Positions 1 to 11,600 of a stretch of 64,000 bases of DNA are shown here, one piece after another. The position numbers and the translations under genes were made by a program. The stretch's first letter is position 1; each line of letters starts with the position of its first letter. Source of the stretch: Monodelphis domestica (Eukaryota > Chordata > Mammalia > Didelphimorphia > Didelphidae); assembly GCF_027887165.1 (NCBI RefSeq), contig NC_077227.1, positions 351,545,207 through 351,609,206 of the forward strand. The letters are read 5' to 3'. Under the pieces are notes generated by a model. That model searched no databases. It saw nothing but the letters and a program-made list of their open reading frames with translations, and was not told the origin of the DNA.

Positions 1-75
1 CCTAGCCCTTACCCCTCTTCTACCTTGAAACCAACATGTAGTTTCAATTCTAAAATAGAAGGTAATAGTTGTTTT
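1..75 (+). repeat. Marsupial tRNA-derived SINE, 3' part cut by the window edge
   Basis: It reads CCTAGCCCTTACCCCTCTTC and ends with a GGAAGGTAAGGG-like tail. The body would lie to the left of the window. Confidence 0.65.
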
Positions 76-187
76 TTGTTTGCTTGTTTGTTTTTAAGTA
101 GAATAGAAAGAAGAGAATTTGAGGAGGAAAAGGACCAAAGGAGAAAGAGGAGAGGTATCAGTAAGATGGTTTAAAGATTACAGTAAG

Positions 188-320
188 AGGGGGCAGCTGG
201 GTGGCTCAGTAGATTGAGAGCCAGGCCTAGAGATGGGAAGTGCTAGGTTCAAATCTAGCCTCAGGCACTTCCTAGCTATGTGACCCTGGGCAAGTCATTT
301 AACCCCATTGCCTAGTGTAA
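188..320 (+). repeat. Marsupial tRNA-derived SINE, 5' two thirds
   Basis: GGGCAGCTGGGTGGCTCAGT starts the element. The A-box-like TGGCTCAGTAGA and B-box-like GGTTCAAATC show its tRNA origin. It stops after the CCATTGCCTAG segment. Confidence 0.75.
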
Positions 321-1140
321 GAGAGGAAACTTAGACTCAAGCTGCCAGAGGAACAAAATAAGCAGGGGAAGGGCAAGAGGAACAGAGAATTCCAGAGAAA
401 GAACAGAGAAGAGCTAAGAAGATCCAAGCAGTTGACTTCATTTCTCTTTGGAAAGCCCTTCAGGAAAGCCCCTCTGAAAGCACCTCTGAGCCCTGGTCAT
501 CCTTATGGGAATCCAGATCCCCTGAATTGAGTGGAAGACAATAGAAGTGGATAAGACTTTGGATACAAAGCTATACACCTCAAGAAGATGTCCTCTCCAT
601 CCCTCCAAAGCTGTTCTTGACCTTCAAATCAGAACTAGGACAGTTAGAAAGTCAGGACAGCTCTCACAATTGACCCCAGAGGGTCAGGCAGGCAAAGCCT
701 GACCCTGTAGGATTTGGGGTGAAGGGGTTCAATTGTTAGGTTTTAGGAACTTCCTATTCTCCCACTTTCCCAATATCTTATCCCTCAATCTTACTTACCC
801 TTTGTGTGTTCCTCAAATAAATAGCTGTTCTATAAATCTAGTGCCTGTTCACAATATTCAGGGAGAGGGACCAGAAGCTTTGGAGAGGAGAACTAAATTT
901 CCTCCCCCAAGGAATAAGAAGCTGTTTTGTCCTGGATTTACTTCAGCCCTGCCTCTGAAGAAAAGTAGTCAATAACCCTGAAGACAGCTAGAGTGGGTTT
1001 ATTGAGGAAGAAGAAGGGAGAAACTATCTATCCTCTTTCCCTACCCCATCCAACCTTAGCTCCATTTCTTCTCTACCACACTCTGGTTCTGAACTCAGTG
1101 GTGGGGGAATCCATCCCTTTCCCCACTCCATTAAACTAGA

Positions 1141-1235
1141 CCTTACCACTCTTCTGCCTTAGAACCAATATACAATATTGATTCTATGATGGAAGGTAAG
1201 GGTTTGTTTTTTTTTAATAAATAAATAAATAAAGG
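1141..1235 (+). repeat. Marsupial tRNA-derived SINE, 3' part
   Basis: CCTTACCACTCTTCTGCCTT and ATTGATTCTATGATGGAAGG are the 3' landmarks. A T-run and AAATAAAT repeats follow. Confidence 0.65.
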
Positions 1236-1845
1236 TTTGGCAAGAGAAGGAAGTTGGATGAGTTGGTCAAGGCACTAAAAAAGGTGAGAAGTGGAGTAAT
1301 AATTTCAGAGCTGAAGGCACTTCAAGAGCACAATTCCTCATCAAACCTGCTAGCTAGCCTCTCTCCAAAAAGAACTGTCTTTCTGTTTTTCACTTAATCA
1401 GTGAAAATGAAGTATTTCTTAAATGTAAAAACAAAGATGACAAAGTAAGAGACTTAAAGAAGCAGGGAAGATTCTTGCCCTGTGTCTGTGGGGTAAAGAA
1501 AAGAAGAATGGGACACAGAGGATAAAAGAGGAAAAGGACTTGGAACTAAACAACAGACTTATGGATTTTCCTAAAAAGAAGAGATCTGGGCTCTTTGGTG
1601 AAGAAACAACTGTTTTCCCTCCAAGGAATGACTCTATGAATCTACAGATATCAGTCAGGCATTTTTGGAGCACCTACTACATTCCAGGCACTGTGATCTT
1701 TTATCAGGAAAGATCAGTAGACTTGAGTGGTAGTAGCCAACAACTTTGTGTAGAGGCTTCATGAGGTGGCTGATAAGATAGAAGTCTGAGATTTATCCAG
1801 AATTGACAGAGAGCCTCCCAAGATTTACCAAAACAGATGATTAGA

Positions 1846-1918
1846 AGGGCAGCTAGAGGGCTCAGTAGATTTCCTAGAGACTGGAGGTCCTGGGTTCAAA
1901 TGTGGCCTCAGGCACCAC
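1846..1918 (+). repeat. Marsupial tRNA-derived SINE, 5' fragment
   Basis: GGGCAGCTAGAGGGCTCAGT leads to GGTCCTGGGTTCAAATGTGG. Only the tRNA-like head is present. Confidence 0.55.
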
Positions 1919-3770
1919 AGTGTAAAACTTGGGAATGATGAGCTGCTTTTGGACAAGGATTGAGCCCACTTAACAATGACTGATAAGAATGTACTTACAT
2001 GGAATCTTACAAATAGAATTCAAAGGATTTAAAATTCAAAAGGCAAGGTAAAGTAGAAAACTACCTATGAAATATAAATCTAAAAGTCACAGAAAATCTT
2101 TCCAGCATAGTAAGAAGAATAGATTCTTAAATTTACTTGAGAAAAATCTGAGGGAAAAAAACCTGCAATAAAACCTGTGGCCTCAGCTGTTTATGCAAAA
2201 ATGCATGTGCTATGAATAATCAGAAAAGCAAACAAGAGATTTTAATATAAGGAGGTAAATTTAATTTTGTATTTATCCCTGAATTGATGGGATGAGGTAC
2301 CAGACTATGAATTTGGAAGGATATATCTTATTCAGAAGGAGCAGGAGAGGTAAATATGGGAGAGTACATATATACTACACATTAAGAATTGTGAAGGAAA
2401 AAAAAAACATCCAGGAACCAAAGATGAGAAATATATAAGTGAAGATCAATAGAGAAAGAAACAAAAGTGGTATTATCACTGGAGTATACTACTGAACACC
2501 TGGACAGAAATATATATATATCAAAGACCTAGAACAGGAATATTATAGTGATGGAAAACTTCAATTATCCTGAAATCTACTGGAGGTCTTTCTCTCACTG
2601 TCCAAAGCTGAGCAATTATTTTTGGTAAAAGTAACATATTTTTCATAGTAATAAATCCATCCTTTAAAAGGGGAATGAACCTGTTAGAGAGAAAATTTAT
2701 TCTGTATCTGATTCTCAGCAGCAACAAAAATCGAGAGTAGAAATGATGGAACCCTGAAGGTGAAGTGACTGTGCTTGATTGGGAGAGAAGAAAAGCCAAG
2801 AAGTTATAGTCTGACATGAACCCAGTCTAGATTTGAGGAAAACATATTTCAAAAATTTTAGACAAAAAATAGGTAGGATCCCATGTACTAAAATTCTACT
2901 GGAAAACCATCCTTGAAAAGGATAAAAGTTTCTCAAGGATAAAATTAGAAAGTTAAAAAAAAAACTAGAGTTAACCTTGTGGCCTCGAATGTTTAAACAA
3001 AAATGTACAAAGTATGAATAACCAGAGACATGAAGAAGAGATCCTACTACAAGAAGGTGAAGCCCCAGGAATATTTTCCTGGTTGCAATTCCCTAAAGGG
3101 GAAAGGATAACCCAAGTTTATTGCTGTAGACATGGCTCCTTTCCCAAAATGATAGTTGTATAAAACATCATCATAAAGGATTATGAGTGAGTAAAACAAT
3201 TTATCCAAGCAGATAGCAAAAAAAATCAGAAAAGTTATACAATTTAGAATATACCAGAAATTAACTGAATGATTGAGCTCTTTCACTGGGAAAACCAAAG
3301 TCTCTAGGGAAGCAAGGTAGAAATAAGGGACATATTGAGGAGCCAGCTTCCTCCTATATGTTTGCCTTCCAAAGTCTGTCTCCACCAAGTTGATCCAAAA
3401 GAGAATCTAGAATTGAGTAGACTTCTCTTGAAATACGACTGAAAAAGAATGTCTCTCTTTTCCAAACCTCTCATGCCAACTCAGCTTGCAATGAAAAATC
3501 ATTCTTTACATCAATTCCAAATCACCCCTAGCGCAACAGGCAAAACACTATGGACAACTTAGGTTATAAAAAGAAAGAGTATTACTGATGAGGTAGAAAA
3601 GGTGGGTTTGCCTAAAGAGGCCAGTGTTGTCACACAGAGAACTTGCTAACCAATTTAGATTTGTTTAACAGTATATGTACAAAAGATGGAAGCAAGAGGA
3701 AATAATAGAGAATGAATACTTAAAAGGAGCAATGCTTCTTAATAGTAATGTAAAGAGTGCTAAAACTCAG

Positions 3771-3957
3771 GACATCAAAGTAACTCAGTAGATAGTCAGG
3801 CCAGGAGATGAGAAGTCCTGGGTTCAAATTTGATCTCAGACACTTTCTACCTGTTTAACCCTGGGCAAGTCACTTAATCCTAATTGCCTAGCCCTTATCA
3901 CTCTTCTACCTTGGAACTGAAACTTACAGATTCGAAGACAGAAGTTAAGGGTTTAAG
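3771..3957 (+). repeat. Marsupial tRNA-derived SINE inside the L3 fossil
   Basis: The head is diverged, but TCCTGGGTTCAAATTTGATC, GGGCAAGTCACTTAATCC and CTTATCACTCTTCTACCTTG are clear. Confidence 0.65.
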
Positions 3958-5589
3958 AGAAAAGAGGGCTAAAACAGAATTTACTGAGTAATGAAGGAAG
4001 CTAAAATTTATAAAAGAATTTTTATACTTTTTTGGGAAAAGAGAGTTCTCAAAGAAGGGATAGGACCACTACTTCATCTGGACCAGGCAGTGATTACTAA
4101 AGATGGTGAGAAGACAGGGATGTCCAGTTTAGCTTTTGCTTCTGTTTTCTCTGCCAATGAGAACACTCATAATAAGAAAGGACAGGTCAAGCATAAACCA
4201 ATATAGAATGAATATCCAAGATAAGCAGTGAGATAATAGTGAAGGGCCTCCCTAGCTACACTTTATGAGTTCAAGTTATCAGAATCAGTTGAATTATATT
4301 CTTATATAGTAAAAGGAGTGGCAAATGTGATTACTGAGCCAATCAGTGATTTTCAGGGTAGAGAGAAAGAGGTGGAAAGAATGGAGTCTGTTTATAATAA
4401 GTCAGTGAGCTTGTATTTGATTCCTGTAAAAATTCTAAATGAATTATTAATGGGAGGGTTAGTAAATATCTGAAAAGAAAGATAGGGATCACAAAGAGAT
4501 TTCATGGGTTCAAAAACAGACCACAAAAGGCTAACCTCATTCCACTGGGGAGGAAGGAGTAGGATTATTAGGCTGGTAATAGAGAATGGTGAAAATATTA
4601 GATTTTAGGAAATTAGTTGATAAAGTCTCTCATGCAGATCTCATCAAAAAGATGGAAAAATGTGGTATCACAATTAGGTGGATTCAGCATAAATAGACCC
4701 TCATAATTGTGGTGAATGATTCAATGTCAGCTTAGAAGATCTCAAGCAGATGCCCCAGAGATCTGTGCTTGGTCTCGGTGCTGTTTTACATTTCTATCAG
4801 TGACTTGGATAAAGGCATAAATGTCATGCTTATCAAATTTGCAGAAGGCATAAAGCTGGAAGAAATTGCTAACATATTGGATAACAGTCAGAATCCTAAT
4901 AAATCTCAACCTTGAGACAGCTCTAATAAGATTAGATATAATAGGAATACATTTAGAGTCTTACAATTAAGTTCAGAATATATTGACAGGTACAAGGAGA
5001 GAAAGACAAGAATGGTCAGCAATATATCTAAAAATTATTTGGTCACAAGAGGAAGAGGTTTAGTGGATTGCAAGTTCCATACAAATATTCAACAGTGGAA
5101 TGATGCAGCCCCAAAAAAGTTAATTAAAAAAAAAAAGACTGCAGTAAGGGACTTCGAGTATCTAGGACTGGGGAGATAATCATCTTATACTCTGCCCTGA
5201 TGAAATGTTTAGAAAAACATGTTTAATTCTGGGGACCATGTGGATAAACTGAGAGGGCAGTTTATGATGATAAAGATCTATGATGATAAAGAATTGGTTG
5301 AATGAACTGAGGAGGTTTAGTTTGGGAAAGAAAAGACTTGGGATGGCAAAATAGCCTAAGAGACATTGTACTTCTTTCTGCTAGACCCCAGAGGGCAGCA
5401 CAAGCAAAGCTGATAAATGCTATTATTTAATGTAAAAATAATAAATGGTGAGTTATAAAATAGAAAACTCGCCAATACAGGTCCAAAACTGTTCAGATAC
5501 TTTTGATAGAGGTAATCAAAAGTAACTTCAGTGAGGAAGTGAAGCTCAAATGTGAACTTCCCTTCAGGGCCAGGCACAAGGACACTAAA

Positions 5590-6240
5590 GAGACTCTTAT
5601 TATAAAAATAAAATATTTATTGAAATATATAAGGATAACAAGGATTTCTAATTCTAAGGGATTCTAAATCCACCCAAATAAACTCCCTTATTCTGCAAGG
5701 AACTGCTTCTGCTGTGTTTCACAGGCTACACTAACCCTCCCTGATCTGACTAACCCAAATTTATACTATCTAAATAAAAACTACCACTATTATCCCTATA
5801 ATTCTTAACTTTGCCTTCAAATTATAAAATAGCAAAGGCTAGCTGGTTGAGTCTCAACAAGAATCAAGTCTGTTAAGATTCAGAGTCCAAACCAAAGACC
5901 AGGTTTTTCTTTGGTCTTCTCAGAGTTAAATCAATCTATAAAAACCACAATACATAGTAAATAGTGTTTCCCAAGTTGGGAAAGGAAAACACTGAGCTCC
6001 TTCAGGTCTTTCCTTCAGACAGAGAGAGGCAAAGATGTTGCCTCCTCCAGCCCTGAGAGAGAGTCTCTGAGAATGTGTCTCTGCCAACTGCCAGAGAGAG
6101 TAATTGACATATAAAAATGATTATAACTATCAACATTTAAAATTAACACACTCTCTGAGCTCTGCTTCAGACTCCAATTCATTTCTTAAGCCAGCCACTT
6201 TACTTATCTCTAAACTAATAAAACAGTTTTCTAATATCAC
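5590..6240 (-). repeat. Possible old LTR inside the L3 fossil
   Basis: The block interrupts L3/CR1. It starts with AT-rich AATATTTATTGAAATATATA, which would be a poly(A)-signal region on -. Family and exact ends are not determined; a fossil of low confidence. Confidence 0.3.
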
Positions 6241-6243
6241 CCT

Positions 6244-6472
6244 TATATTAGTCATGTCTGACTCTTAGTGACCACCTTTGGGGTTTTCTGGGAGAAATAC
6301 TGGAGTGTTCTTCCATTTCCTTCTTAGGGTCATTTCACATTCATGTGGAAACTGAGACAAATAAGGTTAACTGACTTTCATGGGGTTAATAAGTGTTTGA
6401 ATATGCATTTAAACTCAGGTCTTTCAGACTCCAGGCCCAGAGCTCTAGGCACTGTGATACCTAGCTAAAAAG
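6244..6472 (+). repeat. Mar1-type CORE-SINE
   Basis: The landmarks are CATGTCTGACTCTTAGTGAC, GGGGTTTTCTGGGAGAAATA, TTCCATTTCCTTCT and CACTGTGATACCTAGCT. This SINE is common in marsupial genomes. It is inserted in or beside the L3 fossil. Confidence 0.6.
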
Positions 6473-7049
6473 ATAACAAAAGAGCCAATCTAGACTAGAT
6501 AAAGCAAGGGAATTCCCTTGCTAAGTAAGGGAAAACTTCCTAACAATTAAAAGTATCCAGGAGAAGAAAGAACTACAGGGGTTTCCTCTTACTGGACACC
6601 CTTGAGCAAAGTCTGAATGACCACTTCCTGACGGTGATGTAGAGAGAATTCTGATACAGATATGGGTTGAATTAATAGTTTCTTCCAATTCAGAGAAACT
6701 GTGATTTTTGTAATCAAGTGGTTGGATTAGAAGGTTCCTAAAACCCCTCTGATTATCTATGATTTTTTTTTATTAAATTGGATTAGAAGGTCCCTAAATC
6801 CCAGCTCTTATTAGCTCTGATTCTTTATTAATATCAAAACATATCATTCATCATTGAAATTCTTATATTTCACTGTGGTGAAGTTGATTGAGATTCTCGT
6901 AGATAATTTTTAGCCAGAGTGAACAGCTAGTTAATGACCCATTGATTCCACCCTGAATCATTCAGACTTCTACCTTGGTAACAGTTTCTTATTCTAGCAT
7001 TCCTACCACAGCTGTTTTATTGGCATTCAGGCTTGGCCCTGCAGAGGAC

Positions 7050-7220
7050 CCTGAGATTTAGAACTAGAAAAGACCTTAGAGCCCATCCATTCTAACCCCT
7101 TCATTTTACAGAAGAGAAAGGAAATGGAGCCTAGAGTTTCAGTGTCCTAGGTAATAGAGGGAGTAGGAAGCAGGGGAAGTTTGATCCCAGGTCAAAACCC
7201 AATATTCTTTCCACTGCTTC
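7050..7220 (-). repeat. MIR-type SINE
   Basis: TTCATTTTACAGAAGAGAAA and TTTGATCCCAGGTCAAAACC show a MIR in reverse orientation. Confidence 0.45.
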
Positions 7221-7395
7221 TCCAGCACTTATTGAAGGGTCTTCACCCTTTGGTTGGGTAAAACCTGAGGGGAATGTGCATGCTAGGTGTGTGATTTGCA
7301 TTATACATTTTCTGCATGTATCCTGGTGGACAGCACTACAAAGGGGAACATCTCCTCCTGTCCACTCTGAAATGCCTCAACTCTTTTCTATTTTG

Positions 7396-7643
7396 TTATT
7401 GTTCATTTGTTTTTCAGTTATGTCTGACTCTTCATGACCCACTTGGGGGTTTTCTTGGCAAAGATACTGGTTTACCATTTCCTTCTCCAGCTCATTTTAT
7501 AAATGAGGAAACTGGGACCAACAGAATTGGGTGACTTGCCCAGGGTCGCACAGCTAATAAGTGTCTGAGGCTGGGTTTGAACTCAAAAAAATGAGTCTTC
7601 CGACTCCAGGCCTAGCACTGTATTCACTGAGCCACCTAACTGT
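7396..7643 (+). repeat. Mar1-type CORE-SINE
   Basis: It runs ATGTCTGACTCTTCATGACC, TTTTCTTGGCAAAGATACTG, GACTTGCCCAGGGTCGCACA and CACTGAGCCACCTAACTG, and is near full length. Confidence 0.7.
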
Positions 7644-8438
7644 TTAGTTAGATTTAGTCTGTTGGAATACAGATCTAGGAGCATAGGAGCAGGAAGGTTG
7701 TTGCTGTCCTGCTACCCTGCCCCTCTGCCAAGGGATAAGCCTTGCTTCATGGATGTTGAGGTAGCATTAAACAGGAAGCCTTTGTTCTCTCAGATCACTG
7801 GAAGGATATTCTTTAGCCTTTGGCATGCTGGGACAGCCACTAATGATTTCTTTCAGTCCATTTGAGGTGCAAGATAGCAGATCTGATTGGGTTTCTTGAA
7901 ATATTCAGTTTGGTATTATAGGGGGAGAAATTATCTTTGCAGTTATAGAAATTATGTCCAAAACCCAGATATATCTACTGTTTGACCATGAGCAAGTCCT
8001 GGGCCTCAATTTCCTCATTAAAATAATGAGGGGGATTGGACAAGATTGTTTCAAAGGTCATTTCTAGCTCCATGCATGATCTCTACAATGGGACCTTTAG
8101 CCAGTGATGCAACAAAATTAATGATGAGTGGATACAACTAAATTAAAAATAAGAATAATAAATAATTTTTTAAAGAAGCCCTTGCTTGCAGAAGGGATGT
8201 CCACATGTGGATAAGCTGGGAAACCTGGCCAGTTGCCTTAGATTACTCAATCAGTAAAATAATTTGAACAATGGACTTAGAGCCTCTGAGCACAGGGTGA
8301 CAGCCTGGTTCTATTCTGACTTCCCTGGCAGAAATAAAGCCCTTTACTATGACTCATTGCTTTCCCACCTCCCATATTGACTGAACCCTAACTTTGGTTG
8401 TGGGGTTTGGGGGGTGGGCTTCTCTTTGGGATCCTCAG

Positions 8439-8602
8439 CCATCAAGAGCCAAGAGACGGGGAAGTTTGTTTTGTATGAGGAAAACTTGGTTCCTGATTCC
8501 AAGCTCTTCATTGACATGGGTGTGGAATGGGAGTATCGGAATGATGATGACCGAGAAACTGTCCAGACAATGGGTCCTCTCTATGGCGCCATTACAGTAC
8601 TG
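8439..8602 (+). CDS. ADAMTS2: ADAMTS2 exon: spacer domain, C-terminal part
   Basis: The acceptor AG is at 8437-8438 and the donor is CTG|GTGAGT at 8603. The exon enters with two bases of a split codon and leaves in phase 0. It reads [16 protein letters not shown], then [21 protein letters not shown] split over two halves of the exon, and ends AITVL. The motif GVEWEYR...RET.QTMGPL is characteristic of the spacer in ADAMTS2/3/14. The next exon continues V-I-P. Confidence 0.94.
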
Positions 8603-11600
8603 GTGAGTTTGAAGGAAAATGGGGATCTGAGAACCTCTGGAGCTCTCTGAGGAAACCCTAGAATCTCCAAGGCATTTGTTTCAAAGGCATCTTTTATTTT
8701 AATCTTTTAATCCTTTAATTTCTATTGGCTATAACTAAATAGTAATATCTTATAGGAACTCCTATAGACAAAGGCTATGTGTCAGAAAATCAATGAACAA
8801 GAATTTATTGAGAACCTATTATGTACCAGATGTTGTGCTTGGGGCTGAAGATGCAAAGACAAAAATAAGATAGCCCCGACACTTACCTTCTATTTCATTC
8901 TATTAGGGGAGATAACTTGCATATATATGCAGAAGTATATATGAGATAAATGCAAGGACAGCATTGGAGATGGGATAAGAGGCAATGCTGTCAAGACCAT
9001 AGCTAGACACTCTTAGAAAGAGATTCCTGGAAATGAAAGCATCCTCACATATGAATTTGGATAGCCCCTGGGTGGACATTCGGAATTCTAGACTTTCTCT
9101 GGAGTTCGAGTATACCCCAGAGTTCTGAACCTTTCTGGAATTATCTCATTATTGTCCTATAGTTTCTTTTTCCCAGGGCCTTTCCCTTGAGCAGTGGTTT
9201 TTAAGTTTCTCCATATTAACTGAATGCCTGCCAAACTTCTTCCACCCCTGGGGAACCTGAAGTCACCTAAAGTTTAGGTTCTGTTGGTTATGTCACAGGG
9301 TGATATGGTAAGAAGAGCATGCCATTTAGAATCAGGATACAGCAGTTCAAATCCCAGTTCTGCTATTTACTCTCTATATTTACTAAGCCTCTCTGAACCT
9401 TCCTCTCCACAACTATAAAGGGAGGTGGTTGAACTGGATGATCTCTGAGGTTTCTTTCAGCTCTGAGTCTCATGATTTATTACCTTCCTGAGGAGTGGGA
9501 AGGATGGGAAAAAGAAATGGCAGCCATTTCCAAGTGGCTATGTGGCAAAATGGTGAAACATATTCTGGCAAATTCTTACCCAGCATCTTAGGTGAGAAGG
9601 CTTCCTGAGTAGCTTGCTTTCTCCTGTACTGATGTTCCTTACCCTCCTTTAGGGGTCAAGGTCTGTATCTGTTAACAGGCTCCACACCACTCCCCACAGT
9701 AGTCATATGTGTACCAAAAACCTACATTTTGGTGGGTCTGATGCCAATGGGCACAGTAAAACTTCACCAGTTTATCAAGTATCTATGATTTCATTGGGAT
9801 GGAAATTATCTCTACTAAATCTCATCATATTCCATGTATAACTTATAGATGACTCTTGACCTCAATAATAAACAGAACTCATTTGGATATTTTAGAACTT
9901 CTAGTATTCTAGGAAGCCTAAGGGTTCCCAGAAAAAGAGATGTGGCAGAAGCAAAAGGGGACTACACAGGACTGAAGACCTTTTGGTATTTTAGCTGTCA
10001 CATGAATTGCTCTCCACTAAAGTCCTCTGCTGTTTCTGGATGATGGAATGGCCATGAACCCTTAGCATCCCTGGCTTCTTTCAATTCCCAGCTCAAGTGC
10101 TGCCTTCTGCAGGAGGCCTTGCCCAGGCCCCCATCCCCAGCTGCACGTGCCTTCCCTTCTGAGGTTACCCTCCTTCCATTCTGCATATAATATTTTCCTA
10201 TTTATTTACATATTGTTTCTCCCATCACAGTATAAGGACCTCTAAGGCTAAGGTTGTTTAAATTTTGTCTTTGTATTCTCAGGGCCTGGCATATAGTAGT
10301 CACCTTGGGTTTTCAAAAGCTATTCCAGGAAAGTTCCAGGCTAGAAAGGTTTTGAGGGTGGGCCTGGCAATAGTCTGTGTGTCTTTGCTGTGACTGGTAA
10401 AAGAGAAAACATCTAAGGAAACAAATGTTCAAACTTCTAAGAATTTCTATTTATTAAGCACTGTATGCCAATTGACCAACAAATCAGGACCAGATCCCTT
10501 TCTCAGCTTAGGACCAGACCCCAAATTCAGGGGAAGGCAGACTTTTGTACATTAAAAAACAATCCTTCCTATGTGGTACTAGGAGTCTTGCCCTCTTCCT
10601 GCTGCTTTTCCATCAACTAAAATATAAATGGGAACATTGCACATTTCTCCAAAGCAGCATCTGGGAATATGTACCTATACTTACTAAAAGTCCTTGAGAA
10701 ATAAGTGAAAGGAGCCATAGAATAACCCTTGAAAGAAAGGAGCTAGAATTTGAATTCTTCCCTCCTTAGACCAGGCATCCCAAATGACCACCAGCTAAAA
10801 GGTGTTTATCCTCAGCACCAACACATCCTGAAAGGAGAAAAAGTCTTATTTTAAGGGTCTAAGCTTTCTAGTCCTTTTCTTCAAATCCTGGAAGAGAGGG
10901 CGAGTCAGTCCCCTAGAGGATAGCAGGGACATGCCTTGTGAAGATGTTTCTTCAGCTTTTGTGGTATCTATCCATATGCCTAGGTCATTCCTCATGGCAA
11001 TGCCAAGATCTCTTTGACCTACAAGTACATGATCCATGAAGATTCCCTGAATGTTGACAATAACAATGTTGTAGAAGATTCTGTGAGCCATGAGTGGGCC
11101 CTGAAGAAATGGACTCAGTGTTCCAAGCCCTGCGGAGGAGGTAAGTGCTTTAGCCTAATTCAGAAAGGGTGTTTGGCAATAAGGGAAGCAAGCGAAGGAG
11201 AAGACCTGGCCCTTGTGCCCCAGAAACATTCAGTGTCATGGGGGAGACACATACAAAATATTTCAGCAACAATAAAAAAGGAACATGGCAGGCCAACATG
11301 AGTGATGTGAATAATAGGTACCATAAATGCTATACTTTATTTATTTAAATCCTTACCTTCTGTCTTGGAGTCAATACTGTGCATTGGCTCCAAGGCAGAA
11401 GAGTGATAAGGGCTAGGCAATGGGGGTCAAGTGACTTGACTAGAGTCACACAGCTGGGAAGTGTCTGAGGTCAGACTTGAACCTAGGACCTCCCGTCTCT
11501 AGGGTTGACTCTCAATCCACTGAGCCATCCAGCTGCCCCCAATGCTACACTTTAGAAGGGAATTAGGGTCCTAAGGCAAAGAACAGGAAAATCTTTCTAG

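Larger units (their letters stand above)
2150..6770 (+). repeat. L3/CR1 LINE fossil, interrupted
   Basis: The + strand carries several pieces of a CR1-like LINE. Two 5' starts each read GTGGCCTC..CTGT/ATGTTTA, at about 2170 and 2975. The reverse-transcriptase region lies at about 3990-5350 and includes a stretch like VPQRSVLG and a SDLDKG-like region. The 3' end is at about 6490-6770 (GGACACCCTTGAGCAAAG). It is interrupted by a tRNA-SINE (3771-3957), an LTR-like block (about 5590-6240) and a Mar1 SINE (6244-6472). It is full of stops and clearly very old. Confidence 0.6.
1..8438 (+). other. ADAMTS2 intron (left part), repeat-rich
   Basis: No ADAMTS2 exon was found before 8439. Most of this stretch is accounted for by SINE fragments, an L3/CR1 fossil (2.1-6.8 kb), an LTR-like block, two Mar1 SINEs and MIR remnants. 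In the remaining parts, about 330-1140 and 1235-1845, I see nothing beyond purine-rich, old-looking sequence. A MIR-like fragment (+) is at about 7895-8090. Confidence 0.7.
8603..10983 (+). other. ADAMTS2 intron with old repeats
   Basis: It holds an old interspersed repeat at about 8785-8990 (CATTTATT-like start, then ...TATGTACCAG), a MIR on + at about 9298-9480, and an L2 3' end on + at about 10076-10296. In 9485-10075 and 10300-10980 I see no gene and no clear repeat. Confidence 0.6.

Noticed and set aside
188-320. Possible tRNA gene
   Set aside because: A- and B-box-like motifs belong to the SINE head. No cloverleaf or anticodon arm can be formed convincingly.
7316-7534. 72-codon frame with a tidy start
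   Set aside because: Most of it lies in a Mar1 SINE.
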